Positions 50,303-58,877 of a stretch of DNA of 64,000 nt are shown here, in pieces. Both the position numbers and the translations under genes were made by a program. The notes below the pieces were generated by a model that saw only the letters and a list, made by a program, of their open reading frames with translations, did no database searches and was not told the origin of the DNA. Position 1 is the first letter of the stretch. The number at the start of each line of letters is the position of its first letter. Where the stretch lies: NCBI RefSeq assembly GCF_030864005.1, contig NZ_CP132976.1, positions 1,798,001-1,862,000 on the forward strand. Reading direction: 5' to 3'. This DNA is from Achromobacter seleniivolatilans (GTDB taxonomy: Bacteria; Pseudomonadota; Gammaproteobacteria; Burkholderiales; Burkholderiaceae_B).

Positions 50303-50400
50303 GCCTCCTGCACTCCGTCAGAGAGAAGGCGATAGACGGGTATTTTCGGCTGCTGCCGAACTTGATTTCCCCCCTGCGTTGCGCGAATTCTCGCTATCAT
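50251..50400 (+). pseudogene. HAD-like gene, N-terminal fragment
   Basis: The frame begins MIAPATSCAPVVFLDFDGLL with the DxD motif of HAD phosphatases and continues DGYFRLLPNL, then loses family character before the LprI-family gene begins at 50411. Only the first motif remains, so the gene is truncated. A more decayed second copy of the same start lies at about 51196. Confidence 0.6.
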
Positions 50401-50410
50401 CCGCGACACG

Positions 50411-51100
50411 ATGATGATCAAAAAGATACTCCCTGCCGCCTGCGCCGCCGCGCTGTGCATATTTTCCCTGACCGCCACTGCGGCGCCGGAGGCCTTGCCT
50501 TCGTTCGACTGCGCCAAGGCGCGCACGGGAGCAGAAAAAGCCATCTGCGCAAACCCGCAACTCGCAGCCCTCGATGCGAGCATCGCCAAGCGCTACGACG
50601 AAGCGCGCAAATCCCTGGACTCCATCACGGCCGAAGCGTTGTTGCGCGACCAGCGCTATTTCACCAAGGTGCGCGACGACGCCTTCGAGAAACCGTTCGA
50701 CAAAGACAAACCGATCGAGGAACTTGCGACCCGCCTGAAATACAGAGACGCGTTTCTCGCCTCGCTGGACTTGGCCGAGCGCAAGGGCTTTACCGGCAGA
50801 TGGCGCAACCTTTCCGGCGAGATCACGCTCTGGAAGAAGCCCGATGGCGACATCCTGTACGAAGGCTCGGCCGCAGAGCCGCACACCGGGCGCTGGTCAT
50901 GCAACGTCGAGGCCTCCGGCCGTGCCAAGGACGAGCGCCTGCGGGTCAAGAGCGTCGATACCAAGGGCTGGGTACTGAACCTGCAACGCCAAGGTGATGG
51001 GCTGGTCGTCCAGGAACAGCCGCCCGGCGCAGGTTCATCTGGTCCGCCCTATTGCGACATGAACGGAACCTTGGGCGGCACGTTCTTCCCGATACGCTGA
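50411..51100 (+). CDS. Exported LprI-family (lysozyme inhibitor-like) protein
   Basis: A 229-residue secreted protein. A signal peptide ends ATAA, then the domain FDCAKARTGAEKAICANPQLAALDASIAKRYDEARK, with paired Cys, marks the LprI/DUF1311 family. The C-terminal half (GFTGRWRNLSGEITLWKKPDGDILYEG) looks like a beta-rich lipocalin-like region. Family members include a lysozyme inhibitor, but most are uncharacterised. It is flanked by two copies of a diverged direct repeat. Confidence 0.8.
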   Translation: MMIKKILPAACAAALCIFSLTATAAPEALPSFDCAKARTGAEKAICANPQLAALDASIAKRYDEARKSLDSITAEALLRDQRYFTKVRDDAFEKPFDKDKPIEELATRLKYRDAFLASLDLAERKGFTGRWRNLSGEITLWKKPDGDILYEGSAAEPHTGRWSCNVEASGRAKDERLRVKSVDTKGWVLNLQRQGDGLVVQEQPPGAGSSGPPYCDMNGTLGGTFFPIR

Positions 51101-51114
51101 TCGATAGCCGAAAT

Positions 51115-51247
51115 TGTCGACTAACGATTGGGCCTAAGTCACGAGCATCCTGAACGCCCTCGCCAGAAGCGATCGGTTTCCACTCCGATCGTCTGATGAT
51201 CGACCTCGCGACCTCTTGTGGTCCTGTAGTTTTTCTTGAGTTCGACG
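51115..51247 (+). repeat. Direct repeat, copy 2 (decayed)
   Basis: Matches 50162-50302. Here the gene tail has a premature TAA (STNDWA then stop) and the HAD start reads MIDLATSCGPVVFLEFDD, with the first catalytic Asp changed to Glu. The repeat ends where a transposase remnant begins. Confidence 0.8.
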
Positions 51248-51250
51248 ACA

Positions 51251-51679
51251 GCCAACCACCGCAACTGGGGCTTTGGTCTTTGCTTCCAGAATCAGCGCAG
51301 GGTTTGAGGCTTCGGGACGAATCACAAGCGTGTGTGCCGGATCTACCATGAACTCGAACTGACCCTGCGAATCAAGCCGCGCAAAGGGCTGAATCGAAAG
51401 CCTGAGCTACTGACGGTGCCGACCAATATGAACCAGGCATGTTCGGTGGACTTGAAGCATGACCAACTTGCTGATCGGTGCAGCCTCCAAGTGTTCAATG
51501 TGAGCGACGATCTCAATCGCGAGGCACTGGGCATTGAGGTCGACTTCTCACTGCCCTCGGAGCGCGTGATTCGTACGCACAAGCAGATCCTTGACTGGCG
51601 AGGAAAGCTTTCAGCCATTCGTTGCGATATCGGTCCGGAATATCTGAGTGCGGCGATACCACTGGGACGATTCAGATAG
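51251..51679 (+). pseudogene. IS3-family transposase (OrfB) remnant
   Basis: Reading NHRNWGFGLCF, a TGA, then HKRVCRIYHELELTLRIKPRK and DLNREALGIEVDFSLPSERVIR with WRGKLSAIRCDIGPEY. These are consecutive pieces of the IS3/IS407-type integrase domain. The first catalytic Asp block (normally SMDFMAD) is degraded to SVDLKHD, a stop interrupts the frame, and the C-terminal Glu region is lost. No inverted repeats were found at its edges. Confidence 0.8.
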
Positions 51680-51967
51680 CGCCCAGCGCGTCGCTACACA
51701 GTGGATGTGACCATGACACACATCTGCTGCTCACCGCCCGACATACTGCCGGCGATTTGACGGCGCTCATTGGCTGCTCGTCCAATCTGTGCGGTAGCGC
51801 GTTGTTCAGAACGCAGGGGCAATGGCAAAAATAGCCATAAAGGTGGGCGTTATTTCGTGCATTAAGGTTGTTCAGGGGTTCGTAGAATCGATTGACGGAT
51901 CAGGCTGTCTCAATAGTCGGACTGCTTTTCGGTGGTTGGAAATATTTAATAGAGGGAGATTTATTTT

Positions 51968-52393
51968 ATGGACATTTCCAAAGGCATACCTTTAACGACA
52001 AGGTCGCGCAGCATTGCAGACTTGAATCTTCCACTAGTGAAGCCGACCGCCAACTTTGCTCATAATTTAGAGGCCTCGGCTGAAGCTCTGCGCAAAGCGG
52101 AAGCAGTAGAACGAGGCATTGGTCGCCTTGATGCCGATAATTCCCCCGAAAATGCAGTTAAGGTTGTTATGAAGGGCGATCACCGTGTTGCGACAATTTA
52201 TAAGTCTGGCGTCGTAGAGATTACCAATCAATACGCCGAACAACTGAAAGGCTTGAATCTTCCTAGCGACGCCTCTAGTAATTTGGGATCGATTCGTGCA
52301 GCAATAATCGCGCAGGCTGTGAGCGGGGAGATTTTGGATTTAAAGCCATCTTCTTCTGCCTCTTCGCAATCTCGGCTTTCAATTACGGCATAG
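51968..52393 (+). CDS. AT-rich orphan protein of unknown function
   Basis: A 141-residue protein with a good ribosome site (GAGGGAGA) upstream of ATG 51968. Clearly more AT-rich than its surroundings, so probably acquired. It has a helix-forming acidic middle (ASAEALRKAEAVERGIGRL), a beta stretch HRVATIYKSGVVEITNQ, and a Ser-rich tail. No signal peptide or membrane segment. I do not recognise the family; an effector or phage-derived protein is possible. Confidence 0.65.
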   Translation: MDISKGIPLTTRSRSIADLNLPLVKPTANFAHNLEASAEALRKAEAVERGIGRLDADNSPENAVKVVMKGDHRVATIYKSGVVEITNQYAEQLKGLNLPSDASSNLGSIRAAIIAQAVSGEILDLKPSSSASSQSRLSITA

Positions 52394-52840
52394 ATTGGAA
52401 CGAGTTAAATTGATTTTAAAAGAGTGGCCCGCCTAACGTAGGTTGACACCTACGGGACGGCATCGGTAGCAAGCTACGGCCCCACCACCCAATGAACATC
52501 ATTGGGTGTGTTGCATTGTGGGGACTGCTGCGGTCACTCCGCGTTGTATATCTGGACAGACTGCCTGCCCATGAGTCCGGCTTGCGCCAGGTCAGCGGGC
52601 ACGGCGCTCGCTATTGCAACTGCACTAGGATCTCTGTGCACCAGGCTTTACGGGCTCTTACTACCGCGTCGTTGCTGCCGCGCGACGATGGTGCGAGTAG
52701 CGTGGTACCAGCCCACCAGGGGCGACGGCTAGGCCGAGGCCGATCGTTCGCCAACCGCGTTTGGCTCACAGCCATCGACGTCATTCGAAAATGACACAAC
52801 GTGCATTGGGCAAAGAGCGTGGCCTTTTCTGGCAACAGGG
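52394..52840. other. Intergenic region with three consecutive hairpins
   Basis: About 450 bases with no supported gene. 52435-52508 holds three consecutive inverted repeats: a CGTAGGT/ACCTACG stem, GTAGC/GCTAC, and a perfect 10-bp CACCCAATGA/TCATTGGGTG stem with a 3-base loop at 52486-52508. GTGGCC (52424-52429) could also close with GGCCCCAC (52478-52485) around the first two. Possibly a structured RNA or a mobile-element end. Confidence 0.4.
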
Positions 52841-54097
52841 TCACAGATGAATTGCGGGCGGTGCGGCTGCATCGATCGAAGGCGTGGGTACTTTTACGCG
52901 CATCCAGATGAAGAGGCCGGCAAGCAGCATGAGACACCCTCCTGCAACGAAAACGCCTTCAATGCCCCTCAGGCTGAACATTGCGCCGCCTGCAGCGGCG
53001 CCTATGGCGATTGAGGACTGCACCGCCGCTACGACCATCCCGCCCGCACTTTCGGCTTGATCCGGCACGGCGCGCGCGACCCAGTTTGACCATGCAACGG
53101 GAACGCCTCCGAACGCGAGGCCCCACGCTGCAATCAGCGTTGCCTGACCCGGTATGGAGGCAGGAAAAAGCGCCATCGCCAAAGCACTCCCACCGACAAG
53201 GGCCGGCATTAGAGCCAAGGTGACATATAAGCTACGCTGCATCAGCCAACCTGCGAGCATGGTGCCTACGAAGTTCGCAATGCCGAAGCCAAGCAGCATC
53301 AGCGCCAGGCCGTTCGTTCCAACGCCGGCAGTGCTTTCCAGGAACGGCCGGATATAGGTAAAGAGAGCGAAATGGCCTGTATGCGCCAGAATGCAGCCAA
53401 ACATTCCAAGGGCAATTCCGGGCCGCAAGAGAACATCCAAAATTGTTCTGAGCCGGGCGGGCCGGCGCGGCGCCATGCGGGGTAACGTGAACCATTGGAA
53501 CGCCAGGGTCAATACACCCACTGCCGCAGCTGCGACAAAGGCGCTGCGCCATCCAAACTGGCCGCCAAGATAGCTCCCCAACGGTACGGCGACCACTGTC
53601 CCCACGGCAATGCCGCTAAAGATGATGGATAACGCGCGTGGCAGGAGCGCCGCCGGTACCAATCGCATGGCGACAGCTGCCGCCATGCTCCAGAACCCTC
53701 CTAAGGCGATCCCGAGTAAGACGCGCATCAAGAGCAGCACCCACATGTCCGACGACGCCGCGACCAGCAGGTTGGACACAATCATTAAAGTAGAAAAGCC
53801 CAGCAGAACAGTACGCCGATCGAGGCTGCGGGTAAGACCGGGCACGAGCAAGCCAGCGAAAAGCGCCACTACCGCAGTAACCGTCACTGCCTGCCCCGCC
53901 ATTGCTTCTGATACGCGTAGAGCTTCTGCCATGGGCGTCAGGAGGCTTGCCGGCAAGTACTCCGCAGTCAAAAGGCCGAATACACCCATCGCCAGCGAGA
54001 ACACTGCTGTCCATGCGGCTGACACCGGCTCAATGTCCACCGGGCTGGCTGAACCTTCGGGGTTGGAAAGATCAACAAAACTACGCATTGCACTCAT
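52841..54097 (-). CDS. MFS transporter (DHA1 family)
   Basis: A 418-residue, twelve-segment major facilitator. AVFSLAMGVFGLLTAEYLPASLLTPMAEAL begins the first helices, then LTRSLDRRTVLLG is the loop 2-3 motif and LLLMRVLLGIALGGFWSMAAAV helix 4, as in arabinose/purine-nucleoside efflux proteins (YdeA/NepI types). It is divergent from an AraC regulator gene with a 48-base gap, so it is probably controlled by it. Drug or metabolite export is likely; the substrate is unknown. Confidence 0.9.
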   Translation of the reverse strand: MSAMRSFVDLSNPEGSASPVDIEPVSAAWTAVFSLAMGVFGLLTAEYLPASLLTPMAEALRVSEAMAGQAVTVTAVVALFAGLLVPGLTRSLDRRTVLLGFSTLMIVSNLLVAASSDMWVLLLMRVLLGIALGGFWSMAAAVAMRLVPAALLPRALSIIFSGIAVGTVVAVPLGSYLGGQFGWRSAFVAAAAVGVLTLAFQWFTLPRMAPRRPARLRTILDVLLRPGIALGMFGCILAHTGHFALFTYIRPFLESTAGVGTNGLALMLLGFGIANFVGTMLAGWLMQRSLYVTLALMPALVGGSALAMALFPASIPGQATLIAAWGLAFGGVPVAWSNWVARAVPDQAESAGGMVVAAVQSSIAIGAAAGGAMFSLRGIEGVFVAGGCLMLLAGLFIWMRVKVPTPSIDAAAPPAIHL

Positions 54098-54145
54098 CCA
54101 AGAAAATCAGAGAGTGCAGTCTAGGACTTGTGATCGGGATGATCT

Positions 54146-55138
54146 ATGATGTTCCGTACTGAATTTTTGATAGAAAATCCGATGCTGTTGTCACACGATT
54201 ACGCTCTGCCTCCGCACTTGATCAGTGAGTTGCTTACCGGAATGCGTCTGCGCGGGGTGCAGTACCGGCGTGTGCAGACCGGGCCTAGTTTTGGACTGAG
54301 CGTTGAAGCGAAGGCTGGTCACGGTTTTTTCTACTACTTGGCTGTAGGCTCGGCCGTACTACGTACCGTGGACGGCGGCTTGCACAAATTGAGTGCCGGC
54401 AATGCGGTGTTTCTGCCTCATGGGCAGGCTCATCATTGGCTTTCCGCCGAGGACGCCGATTTACAAGATATCGAGACGCTTGAAGCCGCCTTGATCGGCA
54501 ATTCCGTGACCGACGTGGATACCTGTCCAAGTACCAGCATCGTACCCAGCGCAATCTTCTTTTACGGTTGCATGGAGTTCGACCTTGGCGGCATGCAGGC
54601 TCTGGGACAACTGATGCCGGATGTCATGTGCGTGAATGCCGACAGCGACCGCTTTCCGGGCATGGTCCCAATTCTGTCCGCGATGAAAGGCGAAATCTGT
54701 TCCCGACGCGTGGGGTTTGCAGACATTCTGGCCCGATTAGCCGAAGTGGTCGCCGCGATGATTGTTCGGGGATGGATCGAGTGCGGTTGCGACAATGCCT
54801 CCGGCCTGGCCGCAGCGCTGCGCGATCCAAGGCTTGCTCGCGCCATTCTCGCCTTGCACCGCCAACCAGCCCGAGATTGGAAATTGGCTGAGTTGGCGGG
54901 CGAGTGCCATATTTCTCGCTCTGTTTTTGCCGAGCGATTTCATGCCACGGTGGGAACGCCACCTTTGCGCTACGCCAACGAGTTGAAGATGCGTCTTGCC
55001 AGGCAATGGCTGACGCACGACAGGTTGCCGATCGACACGGTAGCTGAACGCTTGGGCTATACGTCGCAGGCAGCATTCAGCCGTGCGTTCAAGCGTGTTA
55101 CCGGTCTTCCCCCAGGCTCTAGCCGAAATGCGCGTTGA
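54146..55138 (+). CDS. AraC-family regulator with cupin sensor domain
   Basis: A 330-residue regulator. The N-terminal half is a cupin-type sensor (GFFYYLAVGSAVLRTVDGG and LSAGNAVFLPHGQAHHW); the C-terminal half has the two AraC helix-turn-helix units (WKLAELAGECHISRSVFAERF and TVAERLGYTSQAAFSRAFKRVTG). Starts at 54146, 54149 or ATG 54182 are possible. It is divergent from the MFS gene, the usual arrangement for a repressor or activator of that transporter. Confidence 0.9.
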   Translation: MMFRTEFLIENPMLLSHDYALPPHLISELLTGMRLRGVQYRRVQTGPSFGLSVEAKAGHGFFYYLAVGSAVLRTVDGGLHKLSAGNAVFLPHGQAHHWLSAEDADLQDIETLEAALIGNSVTDVDTCPSTSIVPSAIFFYGCMEFDLGGMQALGQLMPDVMCVNADSDRFPGMVPILSAMKGEICSRRVGFADILARLAEVVAAMIVRGWIECGCDNASGLAAALRDPRLARAILALHRQPARDWKLAELAGECHISRSVFAERFHATVGTPPLRYANELKMRLARQWLTHDRLPIDTVAERLGYTSQAAFSRAFKRVTGLPPGSSRNAR

Positions 55139-55158
55139 ACTTCCTCCCGGGAGTCGAC

Positions 55159-55382
55159 ATGCCCCGCTTCATCGAAGGTCAGGACCGGCAACAGGTAGCA
55201 TTCACCCGGCCGTGCTGCTGAAGATCTACATCTACGGCCACTTAAATCGGGTCCAGTCCAGTCGTCGACTGGAGCGAGAGTGCCAACGCAATGTCGAACT
55301 GATGTGGCTGATCGGCCGTCTGGCGCCAGACTTCAATATCGGCGCGGCCCGAGCCGAACAATCTCGCGCTCCGTTGCTGTAA
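55159..55382 (+). pseudogene. IS1182-family transposase remnant
   Basis: It begins MPRFIEGQDRQQVAF, then after an internal deletion and frame change continues IHPAVLLKIYIYGHLNRVQS, SRRLERECQRNVELMWLIGR and LAPDF. This is the N-terminal region of IS1182-type transposases with about 50 residues missing and all of the catalytic part lost. No inverted repeats are recognised. Confidence 0.8.
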
Positions 55383-55463
55383 GGTATTTGGCGCGACGCC
55401 GCGACTGATTTCGCGAAGGCTCTTTTTTGTTCCTTCCCGCGCGCGCCAATAAGGAACCAATCC

Positions 55464-56360
55464 ATGAGTACCGCAACAGATATCTCCATTGCCATCGTGG
55501 GCCCGGGCGCCATCGGCACCACGATCGCCGCCGCGCTGCACCAGATTGGCCGCCCGCACCTGTTGTGCGGCCGCACGCCCCGCGACCAGCTGACGTTGCA
55601 GGATGGCGAGCGCCGCGTCGTCGTTCCGGGGCCCGTGCAGACCGATCCGGATCAAATCGATCGCAAGACGGATCTCGTTTTTCTCGCGGTCAAGGCGACG
55701 CAGACCGAGACTGCCGCAGGATGGCTCGCGGCGTTGTGCCGCCCAGATACCGTCGTGTGCGTGCTACAGAATGGCGTCGAGCAGTTGGAAAGGGTCGCGC
55801 TGCACGCTCCGCGTGCGAGGATCGTCCCGGCGGTCGTGTGGTTCCCTGCGCAGGCTCAAGCCGACGGTTCGGTACGATTGCGGGGCGACGCGCGTCTGAG
55901 CCTGCCGGACACGCCGGCATCACGCGTAGTGGCGGACGGGCTTCTGGGTACTCAGTGCAGTGTAGATATCACCGCCGATTTTCTGTCCGTGGCTTGGCGC
56001 AAGTTGCTTCAGAATGCGGCGGCTGGCCTCATGGCGCTCACACATCGCCGTGCAGGCATGTTTGTCCGGCCCGACATCGCCAAGCTCTCGCTGGCGTATT
56101 TGCGAGAATGCCTGGCCGTGGCACGTGCCGAGGGAGCCAATCTGGACGACGACGTGCCGCAAGAAATTCTCGCCAGGTTTCAAGCGTCTTCTTCCGACTT
56201 GAGCACGTCCATCCTGACAGACCGCGAAGCCGGTCGGCCGCTTGAATGGGATATTCGGAACGGCGTTGTATCGCGTCGCGCTCGGGTTCACGGCATACCG
56301 ACGCCGATCAGCGACGTCGTCGTGCCCCTGCTGGCCGCCGCGAGCGACGGGCCGGGCTGA
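55464..56360 (+). CDS. Ketopantoate reductase-like oxidoreductase (PanE/ApbA family)
   Basis: A 298-residue NADP-dependent reductase. GPGAIGTTIAAALHQIG is the Rossmann loop, VFLAVKATQTE and LQNGVEQLE follow, and the C-terminal helical domain has AWRKLLQNAAAGLMALTHRR with the conserved Lys and Asn. AAGGA precedes the ATG. PanE reduces 2-dehydropantoate in pantothenate synthesis, but such proteins often act on other 2-keto acids, and the setting among remnants suggests an accessory role. Confidence 0.88.
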   Translation: MSTATDISIAIVGPGAIGTTIAAALHQIGRPHLLCGRTPRDQLTLQDGERRVVVPGPVQTDPDQIDRKTDLVFLAVKATQTETAAGWLAALCRPDTVVCVLQNGVEQLERVALHAPRARIVPAVVWFPAQAQADGSVRLRGDARLSLPDTPASRVVADGLLGTQCSVDITADFLSVAWRKLLQNAAAGLMALTHRRAGMFVRPDIAKLSLAYLRECLAVARAEGANLDDDVPQEILARFQASSSDLSTSILTDREAGRPLEWDIRNGVVSRRARVHGIPTPISDVVVPLLAAASDGPG

Positions 56361-56597
56361 TTCGCGGTCTATACGACGAGAATCCGCATTAGTGATCTGC
56401 TGTCTAAACCTGCGGGTGGGAGTGTCCGGATTTTTGTGTGCAGGCCTAAGACAGGTCAACCTGTTCCAAGCTCCAAATGCGGTGGGCGGACACAAGGCGA
56501 GATTGGAAGAGCGACGTCATTGAACGTCCCCTTCTTTCCAGGTGCGACCCCTGGCTTCCAAGAAGCCCTCCACTAGCAGCCGACATGCGCCGACGGG

Positions 56598-57524
56598 CTA
56601 CTTCGACCCAGCCAAAAATCCGCCAATCAACCCGACCGTAGCGCCCGTACTCTCCTCCATCAACCAGTGCCCTGCCCCAGGCACAACTTCTCCGCGCACA
56701 TTGGTCGCCGCGTTGCGCATGACGATCGCCATGTTGTCGCCGAAGGACTTTTCTCCGCCGATGGCGAGCACTGGCATGGGGAGCTTGGTTTTGGAGAATG
56801 CGATGTTGTCGGCGACGTCATTCTTGGCGATGGTATTGAACTGCGCGAAGGCGGCGCGCATCGCGCCCGGCTGGGAATACAGCTTGGTGTAGTGACGGCG
56901 CGTTGCCTCGTCGATCTTCGAGGGCGTGCCGGCAAACTCGTTCCAGAACCGGTCCAGATAGATGCGCTCGCGGCCCGCGACCAGCCGCTCAAAGTCTGGA
57001 CCGCCCGCGTTGAAGTGCCACAGCGCGGGCCACAGGATGATTTGGTCCCAAGGCGCGATGCCGGGCACGGGCGCGTCCATCACGACCAGTTTGTCGACTT
57101 TGTCTGGGAAGCTTGCCGCATACGCATAGGCAACCATCGTGCCTATGTCATGGCCGACCACAGCGGTCTTGTCTTGCTTCAGCGCCGTGACAACCGTGCG
57201 TATGTCGACAGCCTGTGATTTCTTGTCGTAGCCACCGGCGGGCTTTGAAGATTTTCCCATGCCGCGTAGGTCCGGCACGATCACCGTGTGCGTCTTCGCG
57301 AGTTCTTGCGCGAGGGGAGCCCACATGTCGCCTGTGTCGCCGAACCCGTGGATGAGCACCACAGCGGGGCCGGCGCCACCGGATCGGACAAAAATCTTTG
57401 CCCCATCCGCCATCGTGACGGTCTGGTTCTTGAAGCTGCTTGGGAAGGTTGGCTGTGCTGTGGCTTTGGAGATGCACAACAACCCAGTCAACAACGCTAT
57501 TACCAGCGCAAAGCGACTTTTCAT
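56598..57524 (-). CDS. Exported alpha/beta hydrolase (epoxide hydrolase/dehalogenase-like)
   Basis: A 308-residue hydrolase with signal peptide (SRFALVIALLTGLLCISKATA). VLIHGFGDTGDMWAPL is the oxyanion strand, GHDIGTMVAYAYA places an Asp nucleophile, and GAGHWLMEE the catalytic His. An Asp nucleophile points to epoxide hydrolases or haloalkanoate dehalogenases. GGAGCTCCGAT precedes ATG 57524; the longer frame adds 60 residues without support. It is periplasmic if the signal is used. Confidence 0.88.
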   Translation of the reverse strand: MKSRFALVIALLTGLLCISKATAQPTFPSSFKNQTVTMADGAKIFVRSGGAGPAVVLIHGFGDTGDMWAPLAQELAKTHTVIVPDLRGMGKSSKPAGGYDKKSQAVDIRTVVTALKQDKTAVVGHDIGTMVAYAYAASFPDKVDKLVVMDAPVPGIAPWDQIILWPALWHFNAGGPDFERLVAGRERIYLDRFWNEFAGTPSKIDEATRRHYTKLYSQPGAMRAAFAQFNTIAKNDVADNIAFSKTKLPMPVLAIGGEKSFGDNMAIVMRNAATNVRGEVVPGAGHWLMEESTGATVGLIGGFLAGSK

Positions 57525-58135
57525 ATCGGAGCTCCAATATTTAGGGACCAGATCCGCCCGAGGTATTGTGAGGCTTTGTTGGGGGAAGCGTTGCAGATAT
57601 TTGGCGCTGGAAATTGGTGCCAGACTGAAATTTGGCTGTGGGATGAGTGGATAAATCGTGCCGCTGATTTGCGCCGCTGGGGTCGGGAGAGATTTCGTCT
57701 TCAACTGAGTGCAGGCGTCCCACTCTTTGTGGTGGATCTGAGGTGACTTCTATGTGTCGTGGGCGCGCGGCACGTTCAAATCTGGCTGCACGGTTTTCAG
57801 CCAGATTTAATCGCCCAGCTGACCAACACCACGATGACTGCGCATCCCAGACCGTAAAGAAACACTTGGGTCAGCGTAACGACTGAACGGAACTAGCTAA
57901 TCACATAGCGGATTACGCAAAATAAGTTAACGCCTATACCCAATTTGGCGGATGCCAAACCGCGGGCATATTGATAACGTTCACCTCAATAGAGTTGAGG
58001 GCGGAACAGCACTTTCGCGAATCCCCACTTCGGACCCTGTGGCGCCACTCAGGTGGGCCACATTGGTGGCCGCAAAGCTAGCGAAGCGGACGCCAGCCCT
58101 GCGAGCTCGTGCATATCCCGGAAAAGGGGGGGGCT
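57525..58135. other. Intergenic region with possible coding remnants
   Basis: About 610 bases without a convincing gene. On the plus strand 57559-57746 is open and protein-like (EALLGEALQIFGAGNWCQTE and LWDEWINRAADLRRWGRERF), but no start is visible. On the minus strand 57806-57877 encodes a short hydrophobic tail ending AIKSG without a good start. GGCCAC-ATTG-GTGGCC forms a small hairpin near 58057-58072. A very strong ribosome site, AAAAGGGGGGGG, precedes the nuclease gene. Confidence 0.4.
57778..57808. repeat. Perfect 11-bp inverted repeat
   Basis: AAATCTGGCTG and CAGCCAGATTT enclose nine bases. No following U tract beyond the stem itself, so it could be a weak bidirectional terminator or an operator. 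Confidence 0.6.
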
Positions 58136-58792
58136 ATGAACGCAAGGCGAACCGCACTTTGTATATCGGTCGGAATCAACTGCTTGCTGGCTGCATGCAG
58201 CACCACATCTCCTCCATCGACTACCGCTTCGGCCATTGGAACAAAGCCTCAAGAAACGGCAGGACGCGAATCCAAGGTCGCATTCGTAATTGCCGACGCC
58301 GAGGTGACGCATATCGAAGACGGCGACACCATTACTCTACGAGCTGGGGCAGGCTCCACATTCATTATCCGGATGTCAGACATTGACACACCGGAGGTGT
58401 TTCACAAGGGCGGCAAAGATCCGAGCGATCCACGTAAAGTTCTCCCAGATCGCCCAGGCCAACGGCACGGAAAAGCCGCCACTCATTCCCTCAAACAAAT
58501 GATTACGACAGGTCAGCGCGTCCGAGCCGAGTGCTATGAAATGGACCAGTACAGTCGATCAGTCTGCCACGTCTTCGCCGGTTCATTGAACCTGAACCTT
58601 GAGCAGTTGCGGCGTGGATGGGCAATGACTCCGGATAGGGCGGAATGGATACGGGACCCTTTGAGCGAGCCAGCGCAGAAGGCGGCCAAGGCTCAGCGCA
58701 TTGGCGTTTGGCAGGATGCTAGTCCGAAGTCCCCTGCGGATTGGCGTAAGGAGTGTTGGGGGAAAGGGCTGTGCGACGGAGCTGAGAACTAG
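58136..58792 (+). CDS. Thermonuclease-family (SNase-like) lipoprotein
   Basis: A 218-residue lipoprotein nuclease. The signal peptide ends in lipobox LLAAC. The SNase-like domain contains IEDGDTITLRAG, IRMSDIDTPE with the Arg and Asp of the calcium/active site, the helix HGKAATHSLKQMI, and DQYSRSVCHVF with the second Arg, ending RRGWAMTPDRAEW and RIGVWQ. I start at ATG 58136 with a strong ribosome site. Likely an envelope-attached DNA/RNA nuclease, possibly for nutrient use or defence against external DNA. Confidence 0.88.
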   Translation: MNARRTALCISVGINCLLAACSTTSPPSTTASAIGTKPQETAGRESKVAFVIADAEVTHIEDGDTITLRAGAGSTFIIRMSDIDTPEVFHKGGKDPSDPRKVLPDRPGQRHGKAATHSLKQMITTGQRVRAECYEMDQYSRSVCHVFAGSLNLNLEQLRRGWAMTPDRAEWIRDPLSEPAQKAAKAQRIGVWQDASPKSPADWRKECWGKGLCDGAEN

Positions 58793-58877
58793 CTCAAAGC
58801 GTTATGGGCACTTGCTTAGCATTGCTCACTCCAACTAGGCGCTAAGCCAGTCGTCGTCTAAACGCGTTGGAGTTCAT

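Noticed and set aside
50251..50997. Plus-strand frame continuing from the HAD start through the LprI-family gene
   Set aside because: Only the first 40 codons look like HAD; afterwards it is an off-frame reading of the LprI-family gene. Reported as a fragment only.
52502..52794. Short plus-strand frames after the hairpin cluster
   Set aside because: No ribosome site, no domain, Arg/Cys-rich off-frame composition.
57952..58386. 144-codon plus-strand frame overlapping the nuclease lipoprotein start
   Set aside because: Conflicts with the clear SNase gene in another frame and has no recognised content.
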